Assembly (NCBI GenBank): GCA_028820635.1
Contig: JAPPIG010000118.1
Span: forward strand, 62,001 to 126,000
Source of the DNA: Candidatus Poribacteria bacterium
Lineage (GTDB): Bacteria; Poribacteria; WGA-4E; WGA-3G
Direction of reading: 5' to 3'
DNA length: 64,000 nt
In this document: positions 20,043 through 29,754 of the stretch, in pieces
Layout of the letters: the number at the start of each line of letters is the position of its first letter
Numbering within the stretch: the first letter of the stretch is position 1
The notes under the pieces: generated by a model
Databases searched by the model: none
Seen by the model: only the letters and a program-made list of their open reading frames with translations
What the model was told of the DNA's origin: nothing
Translations under genes and position numbers: made by a program

Positions 20043-22547
20043 TTACAATGTATTGGTTGGATCAATATCCACAACACATTCAACAGTATTAGATTTTATT
20101 GCTGGTGGTAGATCATCATTTAAGCGTTGAAGGAGTTGACTGATTTTTTCTACATTTTTACTTCGGAGGAGGAAGCGCCACCGAAATTTTCCATCAATTT
20201 TTGAGAGCGGCGCCGGGGCAGGTCCCAAGATTATTACCTCTGGAAACTCGTCGGCTTGCCAGATTTTTAGAAGGCCACTCACAGTGTTCGCAGCATCAAT
20301 TACCTCGTTCTCATTTTTGCCGCGTAGTAAAAGCGTGGTGACGTGTGAGAAAGGCGGATACTCTAAGGCACTTCGTGCTTCAACCTCTTTTTCGTAAAAA
20401 CCTACGTAGTCATGCGTCTGTGCGGCTGAAATACAGAAGTGCTCAGGCATATAGGTTTGTATGATAACCTCACCTGCGACTTCGGCACGCCCTGAACGGC
20501 CAGCAACTTGTGTGAGTAGACTAAATGTATGTTCACCTGCTCGGAAATCGGGAAGATTTAGGGCTGTGTCCGCTACAATAACACCAACAAGCGTCACGTT
20601 TGGGAAATCTAAACCTTTTGCCACCATTTGAGTGCCTATCAATATATCAATTTTCTGATGTTGGAAATCATCCAAAATATGTTGATGAGCGTTTTTCTTT
20701 GCTGTAGAATCAGCATCAAATCTCTTGATGCTCGCTGTTGGAAATGCTTTTTGCACTTCTCGTTCTACGGTTTCAGTGCCAAATCCTCTTCGTCCGAAAT
20801 AGTCAATTGCAGGGCTACCACAATCCGGACATGAGGGGTGTGTGTCGCGTTTATGACCACAATGATGGCAAACCAACTTTTTTGTTTCAAAGTGGAATGT
20901 CAATGAAATTGAGCAGTTCTCACATCTTTCTGCATAACCACAAGTGCGACAGAATACATATTTTGAATGTCCACGCCTATTAAGAAATAGAATAATTTGC
21001 TCACGTTTTTGGAGTCGTTCAGCAATTGCACTTCTGAGACGTTCAGAAAAGATGGTCCGGTTTCCATTTTTCAGTTCATTTCGCATGTCAACGATATGGA
21101 CTTCAGGCATCTTTCTGTCCAAGACTCGCGAGGGAAGACTAAGAAGTTTATAGTTACCTTGCTGTGCTTGAAAAAAACTCTCAAGGGATGGCGTTGCACT
21201 GCCAAGAATTAATGGGCAGTTTGCAAGTTCGGCGCGTTTCTGTGCGACTTCTCTGGCATGGTAACGTGGCGCTGTATCTGATTTATAGGAATCCGAATGT
21301 TCTTCATCAATAATTAGTAAACCGAGTTCCTTGACAGGTGCAAAAACCGCAGAACGAGGGCCGATGACAATATCAGCGTCTCCTTTTTGGATGCGATGCC
21401 ACTGGTCAAAACGTTCACCGTCACTGAGGCGACTGTGCAGCACAGCCACGCGTTCTCCGAAACGTCCAATAAACCTTGATGCGGTTTGCGGTGTCAGAGA
21501 AATCTCTGGCACGAGGACAATGACTGATTTTCCGTTTTCAAGAACTTGTGCCATCGTTTGCATGTACACTTCAGTTTTACCGCTTCCGGTTACGCCGTGA
21601 AGCAAAAAAGTTTGATTTGAGCGGTTTTCGGATTGAAGTTCTGTAAATGCAGCAGATTGTGCTTCATTCAAAGTGAGGGGTTGTGTCGGTGCGACAGATT
21701 GGGAACTCAAAGGGTTGCGGACTGCTGCTGCGCGCGTGATTTTAATGAATCCGCGCCTTTCAAGAGTATTGAGTAGAGAAACACTTCCGCCTACTTGTTT
21801 AAGGATTTTAGTTGTGGCTAAAGGCACCGTTTCATCAAGTAGGATTTGTAGTATTTTGGCATGTTTGACAGCACCTGTGTGTGGTCCACGTTCTGGGTTC
21901 TGATCAGTCGCCTTTCCATATCCATCTTCGCCAGAGGTTAATTTAGCAATTTCTGTCGCAATATCAGCAGGCGGTAAGGCTAAAGTAGCGACATTGGTAA
22001 ACTTGGTAGTTGCTTTGGGTTTGTGCGAAACTTTAACATTAATTACACCTTTCTCTCGGAGTGCTGTGATTTGGGGGCGGAGTTTTTCGGGACTCCTGCC
22101 AATACGGTTTGCAAGCTGGTATGGGGTAAGTGTCTCCTCAATTTCTAAAACTGCAACTATCTGTTTTTGGACTTTTCCTATAGGAGTAGTGTACTCAGGT
22201 CGCAGTTGTATCAGTTGTTGTTTTTTATTTCGCACAGCTGCAGGAACAGCACAAAAAAGCGCATTTCCCCACGATGATAGGTAGTAGTTCGCCATCCATT
22301 TGGTGAGGGTGAGTAGTTCTTCCGAAAAGGTAGGTTCTTCGTCAAGGCAGTCGGAAATACTTTTAATCTTTTCAAGTTCTAAATCGGTTTCATCTGTTCG
22401 TTCAACAACAACGCCTTCCTGCTTACTTTCATGAAAAGAGGCTAATACACGCACGCCGGGTTGGGCAATTGCATCTAAATATTGTGGGACAGAATAGGTG
22501 AACAGTTGGTCAACTGAGATAGGAAAAGCGATGTTAGCAAAACTCAT
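20043..22547 (-). CDS. priA: primosomal protein N' (PriA helicase)
   Basis: 'LLHGVTGSGKTEVYMQ', 'IIDEEHSDSYKSDTAPRYHAREVA', zinc cysteines 'CRTCGYAERCENC...CHHCGHKRDTHPSCPDCG', 'GTQMVAKGLDFPNVTLVGV'. Confidence 0.95.
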   Translation of the reverse strand: MSFANIAFPISVDQLFTYSVPQYLDAIAQPGVRVLASFHESKQEGVVVERTDETDLELEKIKSISDCLDEEPTFSEELLTLTKWMANYYLSSWGNALFCAVPAAVRNKKQQLIQLRPEYTTPIGKVQKQIVAVLEIEETLTPYQLANRIGRSPEKLRPQITALREKGVINVKVSHKPKATTKFTNVATLALPPADIATEIAKLTSGEDGYGKATDQNPERGPHTGAVKHAKILQILLDETVPLATTKILKQVGGSVSLLNTLERRGFIKITRAAAVRNPLSSQSVAPTQPLTLNEAQSAAFTELQSENRSNQTFLLHGVTGSGKTEVYMQTMAQVLENGKSVIVLVPEISLTPQTASRFIGRFGERVAVLHSRLSDGERFDQWHRIQKGDADIVIGPRSAVFAPVKELGLLIIDEEHSDSYKSDTAPRYHAREVAQKRAELANCPLILGSATPSLESFFQAQQGNYKLLSLPSRVLDRKMPEVHIVDMRNELKNGNRTIFSERLRSAIAERLQKREQIILFLNRRGHSKYVFCRTCGYAERCENCSISLTFHFETKKLVCHHCGHKRDTHPSCPDCGSPAIDYFGRRGFGTETVEREVQKAFPTASIKRFDADSTAKKNAHQHILDDFQHQKIDILIGTQMVAKGLDFPNVTLVGVIVADTALNLPDFRAGEHTFSLLTQVAGRSGRAEVAGEVIIQTYMPEHFCISAAQTHDYVGFYEKEVEARSALEYPPFSHVTTLLLRGKNENEVIDAANTVSGLLKIWQADEFPEVIILGPAPAPLSKIDGKFRWRFLLRSKNVEKISQLLQRLNDDLPPAIKSNTVECVVDIDPTNTL

Positions 22548-22571
22548 TTGTCTTATGTGTCAGAGAGTATA

Positions 22572-23276
22572 TCAATTTTTATCTAAAAGTTCCATCACTT
22601 GTTGCATATCTTCCCAGACTTCGCGCTTCGCGTTTGGGTTGCGGAGCAGATATGCTGGATGAAAGGTCGGCATAATGACAAGTGTATTATCGCCCTGGTT
22701 AGCGAGTGCATACTCATGAAATTCCCCACGGAGTGCTGTAATTCCTGTTTTCGTATCAAGCAGCATCTTAGCTGCAAAACTACCGAGTGCCACAATAACC
22801 TTTGGTTGAATTAACTCTATCTGTCGTATTAGGTAGGGACTGCATGTTTCGACCTCATCTGGTTCCGGATTTCTGTTACCGGGCGGACGGCATTTAAGCA
22901 CATTGGCAATGTAGACATCATCGCGGGTTAATTTCATCGCCTCAATGATTTTTGTGAGCAATTGTCCTGCTCTACCGACAAAAGGTTCCCCTTGTCGATC
23001 TTCATCCGCACCTGGTGCTTCACCGATGAACATTAAATCGGCATTCGGATTTCCGACACCAAAAACGACCGTATTTCGTCCCGCATGTAATCCGCACTTA
23101 GTGCAACCTTGCGCGTCAGCGTCCAAAGCGGATAAGTCTAAGCCCGCAAATTTAGATTCTGATTCAGATTCACTCTTTTCTGTTTCAAACAAACCGAGTT
23201 GAAGTTGTTCTGCCACGTGTTCCCTCACAGTTGCAACAAGTTGTAGATATTCTTCTCTGAGGTGGTCTTTATCCAT
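22572..23276 (-). CDS. type 4 uracil-DNA glycosylase (Fe-S)
   Basis: 'CTKCGLHAGRNTVVFGVGNPNADLMFIGEAPGADED', 'VLKCRPPGNRNPEPDE', 'PTFHPAYLLRNP'. Confidence 0.92.
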   Translation of the reverse strand: MDKDHLREEYLQLVATVREHVAEQLQLGLFETEKSESESESKFAGLDLSALDADAQGCTKCGLHAGRNTVVFGVGNPNADLMFIGEAPGADEDRQGEPFVGRAGQLLTKIIEAMKLTRDDVYIANVLKCRPPGNRNPEPDEVETCSPYLIRQIELIQPKVIVALGSFAAKMLLDTKTGITALRGEFHEYALANQGDNTLVIMPTFHPAYLLRNPNAKREVWEDMQQVMELLDKN

Positions 23277-23295
23277 TGTTCCCTCGTAGCGTTTA

Positions 23296-24978
23296 TCAGT
23301 TGCGTATGTTGTGAAACAGTGTTAGGCTATCAAACCAAGTGATATATAGAAAAAACGCAATGAGAAGGATAAAGCTGACCTGTTGAATGATTTCCTGTGC
23401 TTTCCGTGGTACAGGTCGCCCACGGATTTTCTCCATAGCAAAAAAGAGGAGGTGTCCGCCATCAGCAATCGGTATTGGTAGTAAATTAACGATAGCAAGA
23501 TTAATACTGATAAACCCGATGAAAAACAGGACAGTGGTTAAGCCGACCTTTGCAGTCTCACTGGTAATATGCACAATACCGATCGGTCCCGAAAGGTGAC
23601 TCGGTGACACTTCTCCGCTAAGTAACCTTTTTAGGATTCGAGTGATAGATGTACACGTAAGCCAAGTAGCTTCAATCCCTTTCCCAAATGCTGAGAATAA
23701 GTTATACTTTTGCGTAGGTATTTCAAGCGCTTTCAATTCCATACCACTAAGGGAGGTGTACCATCTTAACCCGTAAAAAGTTCCTTCTACGTCAGGTTTT
23801 GTAGCATCTGCAGGCGAAAGCGTTACCGTTTTTTCAACTCTCTCTCGTATTAATCCAAGCGTTACCGAATTGTTCCCTGCTGCTTTTAGTTCAGAATGAA
23901 GCGATTTACTATCCATCGCCTTTCCATTAAAAGTGGTAAGGATATCTCCGGTTTCTATACCAGCCTTTTGTGCGGTGCTATTTTTCTCAACATCTACCTT
24001 CATTTGCAATTGCACAGGAAGTTGAAAGGAAAGGGTTTCATCACCACGTCGAATCCCGAGATTAAGTGAATCTCTATTCTGATCAATACTTTCATAAATA
24101 GTTTGGTATTTTTTTATACGCCAGTCAGATTCGGGTTGCCAAATTCCTGGTACAAAATATGGAACGTTATATATTTTTTCTCCGTTGATGGTATCAATTT
24201 GATCGCCTACTTTGATGCCTACTTGCGCAGCCAAACTTCCTTCATCAATTTCTGCCACGATGACATCGTCTTGTTTTAGCACATTAAGCCGGCCGTATTC
24301 AACTCTTGGATTAGATACTGCCTCAGGCACTACAGTAAGGGTTTTCAGATTTCCATCTCGTTGCACAACAAGTTCCAATTCCTTTTCAGGATTAAGCTGA
24401 ATTTCCTGGCTGAAAGTTTCCCAATTTGAAATTTGGTACCCATTTACTGAAACAATTATGTCTCCAGGTATCACACCTCCAACAGCAGCGGGACCATCAT
24501 CAGCGAGCCAACCTATCTGAACACCCTCTTGGGTTTTATCAATGGATTGCCCCGTAAATACGTTGTAAAACCGGACAGCATCAGCGTTGAGACCGACACT
24601 AAAAACACACCAATACGCCAATACACCGAACAAGAGATTCACAGCAGGACCGGCGATAACAACAAATGCACGTTTACCGAGCGAAGCACTTGCGAATTCG
24701 CCTTCAGCACCTGTCTGCTCACTTGGATTTTCACCTTCCATTTGCACGTACCCACCAAACGGCAACCAAGAGAGTTTGTATTCTGTATCGCCCCGCCGAA
24801 ACCCGACAATTTTTGGGCCGAAACCGATCGAGAAAGTATTTACCTTAATTCCCGCACGCTTTGCAGCGAGAAAGTGTCCGAGTTCATGAATAAAAATAAG
24901 AAAACCGAGCGCAATAATTGCAAGAAGGACTGCTTTGATGCTCGGAATAATTGCGAGAATTGGTTCAAAAAATTCCAT
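23296..24978 (-). CDS. rseP: RIP metalloprotease RseP-like, apparently with three PDZ modules
   Basis: 'FIHELGHFLAAKRAGIKVNTFSIGFGP', three PDZ-like segments, 'NLLPIPIADGGHLLFFAMEKIRGRP'. Confidence 0.92.
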   Translation of the reverse strand: MEFFEPILAIIPSIKAVLLAIIALGFLIFIHELGHFLAAKRAGIKVNTFSIGFGPKIVGFRRGDTEYKLSWLPFGGYVQMEGENPSEQTGAEGEFASASLGKRAFVVIAGPAVNLLFGVLAYWCVFSVGLNADAVRFYNVFTGQSIDKTQEGVQIGWLADDGPAAVGGVIPGDIIVSVNGYQISNWETFSQEIQLNPEKELELVVQRDGNLKTLTVVPEAVSNPRVEYGRLNVLKQDDVIVAEIDEGSLAAQVGIKVGDQIDTINGEKIYNVPYFVPGIWQPESDWRIKKYQTIYESIDQNRDSLNLGIRRGDETLSFQLPVQLQMKVDVEKNSTAQKAGIETGDILTTFNGKAMDSKSLHSELKAAGNNSVTLGLIRERVEKTVTLSPADATKPDVEGTFYGLRWYTSLSGMELKALEIPTQKYNLFSAFGKGIEATWLTCTSITRILKRLLSGEVSPSHLSGPIGIVHITSETAKVGLTTVLFFIGFISINLAIVNLLPIPIADGGHLLFFAMEKIRGRPVPRKAQEIIQQVSFILLIAFFLYITWFDSLTLFHNIRN

Positions 24979-25043
24979 TGTATGTCTCCTACGTTATGAT
25001 TGCAAGATTCAGATTTTATTTTAGCATTTGATAGAATTTTGAT

Positions 25044-26210
25044 TTATCTTTTGTCTTTTATAATTGAACGGGTAACAGATTTTGCCCATTGATTAACTTC
25101 AAGGACGTCCTCAAGTGAAGGATTAGCAATCACGACATGTTTGTTCATAACGCATTCTAAAATAGCCGGAATATCCATAAATCCGATTCGTTCTTTAAGA
25201 AAAGCATCTACCACAACTTCATCTGCACTGCACAATACCACGGGAAGCGTTCCACCTACTTTAGCAGCAGTATAAGCAAGCGAAATGCAAGGAAACTTTT
25301 CTTTGTCAATAGGTTCAAAATGCAGTGTGCGAGATTCACACAAATCCAACCGTGGGACTGGTGTTGAGAGTCTGTTAGGATATGTTAAAGCATATTGAAT
25401 CATAATCCGCATATCCGTTGGTCCCAACTGAGCAAGCGTTGAACCGTCTGTCCATTCAACCATTGAATGGATGATACTTTCTCGGTGGATAACAATGTCA
25501 ATCTTATCAAGTTCAATATCAAACAACCACTTGGCTTCAATGACTTCCAGTCCCTTGTTCATCATGGTAGCGGAATCGATTGTAATTTTCGCTCCCATAT
25601 CCCAGTTGGGATGACGAAGTGCTTGTTGAGGCGTTACTGTGTAGAGTTTATCTTTTGGTGTATCACGAAACGGTCCGCCAGAGGCAGTTAATATCAGTCG
25701 ATGGATGTCAGTTTGTCTGTCTCGCGCACCTTCTAAGCATTGAAAGATTGCGCTCATCTCACCGTCTATCGGTATTAAGTTCACCTCATTTTTTTGGACT
25801 GCATCCATCACTATAGGACCGCACATCACCATCACTTCTTTGTTTACGAAGGCGATGTCTTTCCCCGCGTTGATAGCAGATAGTGTGGGTAACAACCCCG
25901 CGCTTCCACCCATTCCTTCCAAGACTTGATCCGCTTCTTGGATAGTCGCTACGGCCTGAATTCCTTCAGGTCCGGAAAGGATTTCAATGCCATTGAGATC
26001 ACAGAGTCGTTCACGTAGACGATTTGCTGCCGCAGATTCATTAAGTGCTGCTAATCGTGGACGAAACTGACGAATTTGATGTTCAAGCGTGTCAACATCC
26101 TTATTCGCGCCGAGTGCGACAACCTTAAATTCTTCGCTATGTGTTTTAATAACGTCAAGGGCGTTTTTTCCAATAGAACCGGTACTACCTAAAATGGCGA
26201 TGTGCTTCAT
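25044..26210 (-). CDS. dxr: 1-deoxy-D-xylulose 5-phosphate reductoisomerase
   Basis: 'ILGSTGSIGKNALDVI', 'LTASGGPFRDTP', 'NWDMGAKITIDSATMMNKGLEVIEAKWLF'. Confidence 0.95.
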   Translation of the reverse strand: MKHIAILGSTGSIGKNALDVIKTHSEEFKVVALGANKDVDTLEHQIRQFRPRLAALNESAAANRLRERLCDLNGIEILSGPEGIQAVATIQEADQVLEGMGGSAGLLPTLSAINAGKDIAFVNKEVMVMCGPIVMDAVQKNEVNLIPIDGEMSAIFQCLEGARDRQTDIHRLILTASGGPFRDTPKDKLYTVTPQQALRHPNWDMGAKITIDSATMMNKGLEVIEAKWLFDIELDKIDIVIHRESIIHSMVEWTDGSTLAQLGPTDMRIMIQYALTYPNRLSTPVPRLDLCESRTLHFEPIDKEKFPCISLAYTAAKVGGTLPVVLCSADEVVVDAFLKERIGFMDIPAILECVMNKHVVIANPSLEDVLEVNQWAKSVTRSIIKDKR

Positions 26211-26330
26211 GGGTATTGACTATGGTGGCAGTGCCGAAGCACTCGCCTTTTTTATAGCGGGTGCGCGCGTTCGTGAATGGTTACTTATTTCTGCAGATAG
26301 TGTAAACAAGCATATTCTGCATGAAAGGAC

Positions 26331-27185
26331 TTATGTAATAACCCCAGTCAGGGCAAGATAATAGTAAAGACTCGGTGCGCTAAAGATTAAACTATCACAC
26401 CTGTCAAGGAATCCTCCATGCCCTGGTATGACATCGCCAGAGTCTTTGACACCAGCTGTGCGCTTCATGAGTGAGACGCTCAAATCACCAAGTTGTCCTA
26501 AGATACTCAACAGCAGGCCTATCAAAGCTGCGTTTGCTAAAGAGAGGGTTTCCTTTAGGAAGATTGTACTAAGTGCCATGCTAACCAAAGTTCCTACAAC
26601 AAAACCTGCAATAGTGCCTTCAACCGTTTTACGCGGACTAATTGGTGTGCTAAGTTTATGCTTTCCGACTGCTCTCCCAATGAGATATGCACCTGTATCG
26701 CTGCACCAAATCGTTCCAATTAGCAAAAAAATAAGTTGCATGCCCACAGGTTCTGCTTTTCGTAAGAGAATACAGTGATAACCAAATGACCATCCGATTG
26801 TCAGGATTCCTGTAAGTTTTAAGGTGACGGAAAGTAATTCTCCTGCGACTTTACCTCGGAATATGCTTGATGCAAAAGCATAGATAAACACAACGACAAA
26901 GAAACTGAACAGGATGAGAGAGGTAGTCGCCTTTTCTATGGGTGTAGGCAAGAAAAATGCGAACAGACAGAACGCTACTGTTAGAATCGTTGGTAGAACC
27001 GGATTCAATTTCGCACCGAAATTCTCCGCTAACCTGCAGTATTCAATTTGCATCATCAGGACAGCGGCGGAAACGAGCAGCAGATAGAACAAACCACCAA
27101 ACCGATCTTCCTGATCGCCAAAATAGACAATCAGGAGGATTAGCGGGACCAGCACTACAACACTCAAAGCTCGCCGCCAAAACAT
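26331..27185 (-). CDS. cdsA: phosphatidate cytidylyltransferase
   Basis: 'CSDTGAYLIGRAVGKHKLSTPISPRKTVEGTIAGF' and 'KDSGDVIPGHGGFLDRCDSLIF'. Confidence 0.93.
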   Translation of the reverse strand: MFWRRALSVVVLVPLILLIVYFGDQEDRFGGLFYLLLVSAAVLMMQIEYCRLAENFGAKLNPVLPTILTVAFCLFAFFLPTPIEKATTSLILFSFFVVVFIYAFASSIFRGKVAGELLSVTLKLTGILTIGWSFGYHCILLRKAEPVGMQLIFLLIGTIWCSDTGAYLIGRAVGKHKLSTPISPRKTVEGTIAGFVVGTLVSMALSTIFLKETLSLANAALIGLLLSILGQLGDLSVSLMKRTAGVKDSGDVIPGHGGFLDRCDSLIFSAPSLYYYLALTGVIT

Positions 27186-27187
27186 AA

Positions 27188-27775
27188 TTAGTTCTCTAAC
27201 AGTTCAGATTCTTTTGCATCAGCTAAATCGTTAATTTGGTTAACGTAGGTATCGGTTAAATTCTGTACCGGGTCAGCATCACTACGACTACTTTTCTTAT
27301 CGCCGCCTCTGCCTTTGCTTCTTCGGCTGCCTGAACCAGAATCACCGCCTTCAAGTTTCTTGATTGCATCGTTCGCATCTCGACGTATGTTCCGAATAGC
27401 GACTCTGCCTTCTTCAGCTAATTTTTTTACCAATTTAGTGAGTTCGACGCGCCGTTCAGTTGTCAACTCTGGCACCTGGATCCGAACAATACTACCATCG
27501 TTGCTGGTGGCGAGTCCTAAATCAGAAAGCGCTATTGCTTTTTCAATTTCCGTAATTAATGTCTTGTCCCAAGGTTGGATAACAAGTTGATGTGGTTCCG
27601 GTGTGGTAATTGTTCCAACCTGATTTAATGGGGTCTTGCTACCGTAATAGTTGATTGTAACTTGATCTAACAACGCTGTGGTGGCACGACCTGTTTGGAC
27701 ATGCGACAACTTCGCTGCTGTAGATTCGACTGTTTTCTTCATTCGTGATTCAGTATCTTTCAGTACTTCTTGCAT
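27188..27775 (-). CDS. frr: ribosome recycling factor
   Basis: 'VQTGRATTALLDQVTINYYGSKTPLNQVGTI', 'RVAIRNIRRDANDAIKKLEG'; low-complexity insertion near the C-terminus. Confidence 0.94.
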   Translation of the reverse strand: MQEVLKDTESRMKKTVESTAAKLSHVQTGRATTALLDQVTINYYGSKTPLNQVGTITTPEPHQLVIQPWDKTLITEIEKAIALSDLGLATSNDGSIVRIQVPELTTERRVELTKLVKKLAEEGRVAIRNIRRDANDAIKKLEGGDSGSGSRRSKGRGGDKKSSRSDADPVQNLTDTYVNQINDLADAKESELLEN

Positions 27776-27843
27776 CTGGATTCCCTATTCCTTTCTGTTT
27801 CGCCGATTCTGATCTATCTAAGGCATCCTGTCTGAAATCATAT

Positions 27844-28437
27844 TCACTGTCCAAGGACGTAGAGTACAAAACGTTTTACAACGATATTCTCACCGAGTTG
27901 CGCGATCGCATCCTTGACAAGGTCCTCAATAGTTTTATCGGCATCGCGAATGTACGGTTGTTTTAGTAGACATGCTTCCGAGTAAAATTTAGAAAGCCGT
28001 CCTTCAACAATTTTATCAACAATATGGTCAGGCTTACCTTCTTGTAGTGCTTGTGTCTTCAAAATTGCTTTTTCAGCATCAAGATCTTCTGCAGGAACCT
28101 CGTCTTCACCAACATATTTGGGTTTTGCTGCAGCGACTTGCATAGCGATCTCTGTCGCTAATTTTTGAAATTGCTCTGTTCGAGCGACAAAGTCGGTTTC
28201 GCAATTTAATTCTACTAAAGTGCCAACGCGGTTCCCTGGATGGATGTAAGAGATAATAAGACCTTCTTCAGTGGCTCGCCCACCTTTGACTTCAGAAGCG
28301 CGCAAGCCTTGCTCGCGCAATTTCTTAATCGCAGCGTCTATATCTCCATCCGTTTCTGCTAATGCCTTTTTGCAGTCCATAATTCCGGCACCAGTACGCG
28401 AACGTAGTTCACTGACCATTTTTGCTGTAATTGCCAT
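27844..28437 (-). CDS. tsf: elongation factor Ts
   Basis: 'VSELRSRTGAGIMDCKKALAETDGDIDAAIKKLRE', 'LVELNCETDFVART'. Confidence 0.94.
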   Translation of the reverse strand: MAITAKMVSELRSRTGAGIMDCKKALAETDGDIDAAIKKLREQGLRASEVKGGRATEEGLIISYIHPGNRVGTLVELNCETDFVARTEQFQKLATEIAMQVAAAKPKYVGEDEVPAEDLDAEKAILKTQALQEGKPDHIVDKIVEGRLSKFYSEACLLKQPYIRDADKTIEDLVKDAIAQLGENIVVKRFVLYVLGQ

Positions 28438-28548
28438 ATTTCCTCCGAATTAGATTCAATTTGATTTTTCAACCACCATGTTTGAATGCTAAAGTTAAAG
28501 ACCTTCAGTTATTTGGATCTACCATCCTGAAAGTATTTGAGTATAAAA

Positions 28549-29445
28549 CTACTGTGGGGGTCTTCGTGGTCGTCCTGTTCTTCTTTTTGGACGAGGTTGA
28601 CGTGCTTGCCGTTGTTCACTATCACCAATTGCTTCAGGTTCAGCAGAAAGCTGCGCTTCGTCTAACATCTGGGCTGTCTGTTCTTCATGTCGTTCAGCTT
28701 CAGCAACCTTATCAATCTGAGTTTCTTCGGGCTTTTCCGCTTCTTCAGTTTGTTCGCCTTCTAACGCATCACCCCGTCCTTCAATTACTGCTTCTGCTAA
28801 AACAGCGCAAATTAACCGAATTGAACGGATAGCATCATCATTGCCTGGAATCGGTAGATCAATCGGATCAGGATCACAGTTCGTATCTACTATCGCAATT
28901 ATGGGGATACCGAGTTTGTTTGCTTCAGCAATAGCTGTGTGTTCTTTCCGAGTATCGGTGACAATGACGACTTCGGGGAGGACAGACATTTCTTTAATGC
29001 CAGTGAGGTTATTCGCCAATTTTCCTTTTTCTCGCCTCAACCGGATAACCTCTTTTTTGGGGCGTTTTTCAAGTTCACCGCTTGTCTCTTCAGACTCAAG
29101 CTCGTCTAATCTACTGATACTTTGCCGAATTGTCTGGAAGTTAGTCAACATGCCGCCAAGCCAGCGGTGATTGACATAATACATTTCACATCGAGCAGCC
29201 TCTTCTAATACAGCTTCCTGGGATTGCCGTTTTGTACCAACAAAAAGTGCTGTGCCGCCCCCCGCAGCAACGCCTTGGACAAAATCCACCGCGGCTTCAA
29301 GCATTCTCAGTGTCTTCTGCAAATCAATTATATAAATTCCGTTGCGTTCAGCGAAGATGTACTCTGCCATCTTCGGGTTCCAACGTCTGGTCTGGTGACC
29401 AAAGTGAACGCCACATTCAAGGAGTTCTTTCATTGTAACTGCCAA
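28549..29445 (-). CDS. rpsB: 30S ribosomal protein S2 with charged C-terminal extension
   Basis: '[38 protein letters not shown]', '[34 protein letters not shown]'. Confidence 0.95.
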   Translation of the reverse strand: MAVTMKELLECGVHFGHQTRRWNPKMAEYIFAERNGIYIIDLQKTLRMLEAAVDFVQGVAAGGGTALFVGTKRQSQEAVLEEAARCEMYYVNHRWLGGMLTNFQTIRQSISRLDELESEETSGELEKRPKKEVIRLRREKGKLANNLTGIKEMSVLPEVVIVTDTRKEHTAIAEANKLGIPIIAIVDTNCDPDPIDLPIPGNDDAIRSIRLICAVLAEAVIEGRGDALEGEQTEEAEKPEETQIDKVAEAERHEEQTAQMLDEAQLSAEPEAIGDSEQRQARQPRPKRRTGRPRRPPQ

Positions 29446-29464
29446 AAATAACCTCCTGGGTTTA

Positions 29465-29560
29465 CTGGAGTCTCAAGACTCCTCATTGGGTTTATACGTC
29501 CACCCCCTTCATATTTGCATCAGACTCTCATAACGAGAGAACCCGCCGTGCAAATCTGGA
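29465..29560 (-). promoter_or_regulatory. candidate structured leader upstream of rpsB
   Basis: Inverted repeats GGAGTCT/AGACTCC near 29469-29484, ATTTGCA (29513-29519)/TGCAAAT (29549-29555), inner CTCTC/GAGAG. Confidence 0.5.
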
Positions 29561-29754
29561 GGTGTGTATCTCTGGTAATACCGTTTTATATATGTGATCA
29601 AATTTTAATAATTATACCACGTTTGTAGCAGGCATGCAACATTTTTTCTTTAGTTATGAGCTATTTTGCGCTAAGTGAATTCCATTTGATAGGTAAAACT
29701 GATCTCAACTTAAACGGTGCTACAACGTCTATTTGCAAAAATCTGGAGCCCAAA

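Noticed and set aside
24529-24999. 156-aa plus-strand ORF overlapping rseP
   Set aside because: Antisense to a clearly conserved protease; no RBS or motif support.
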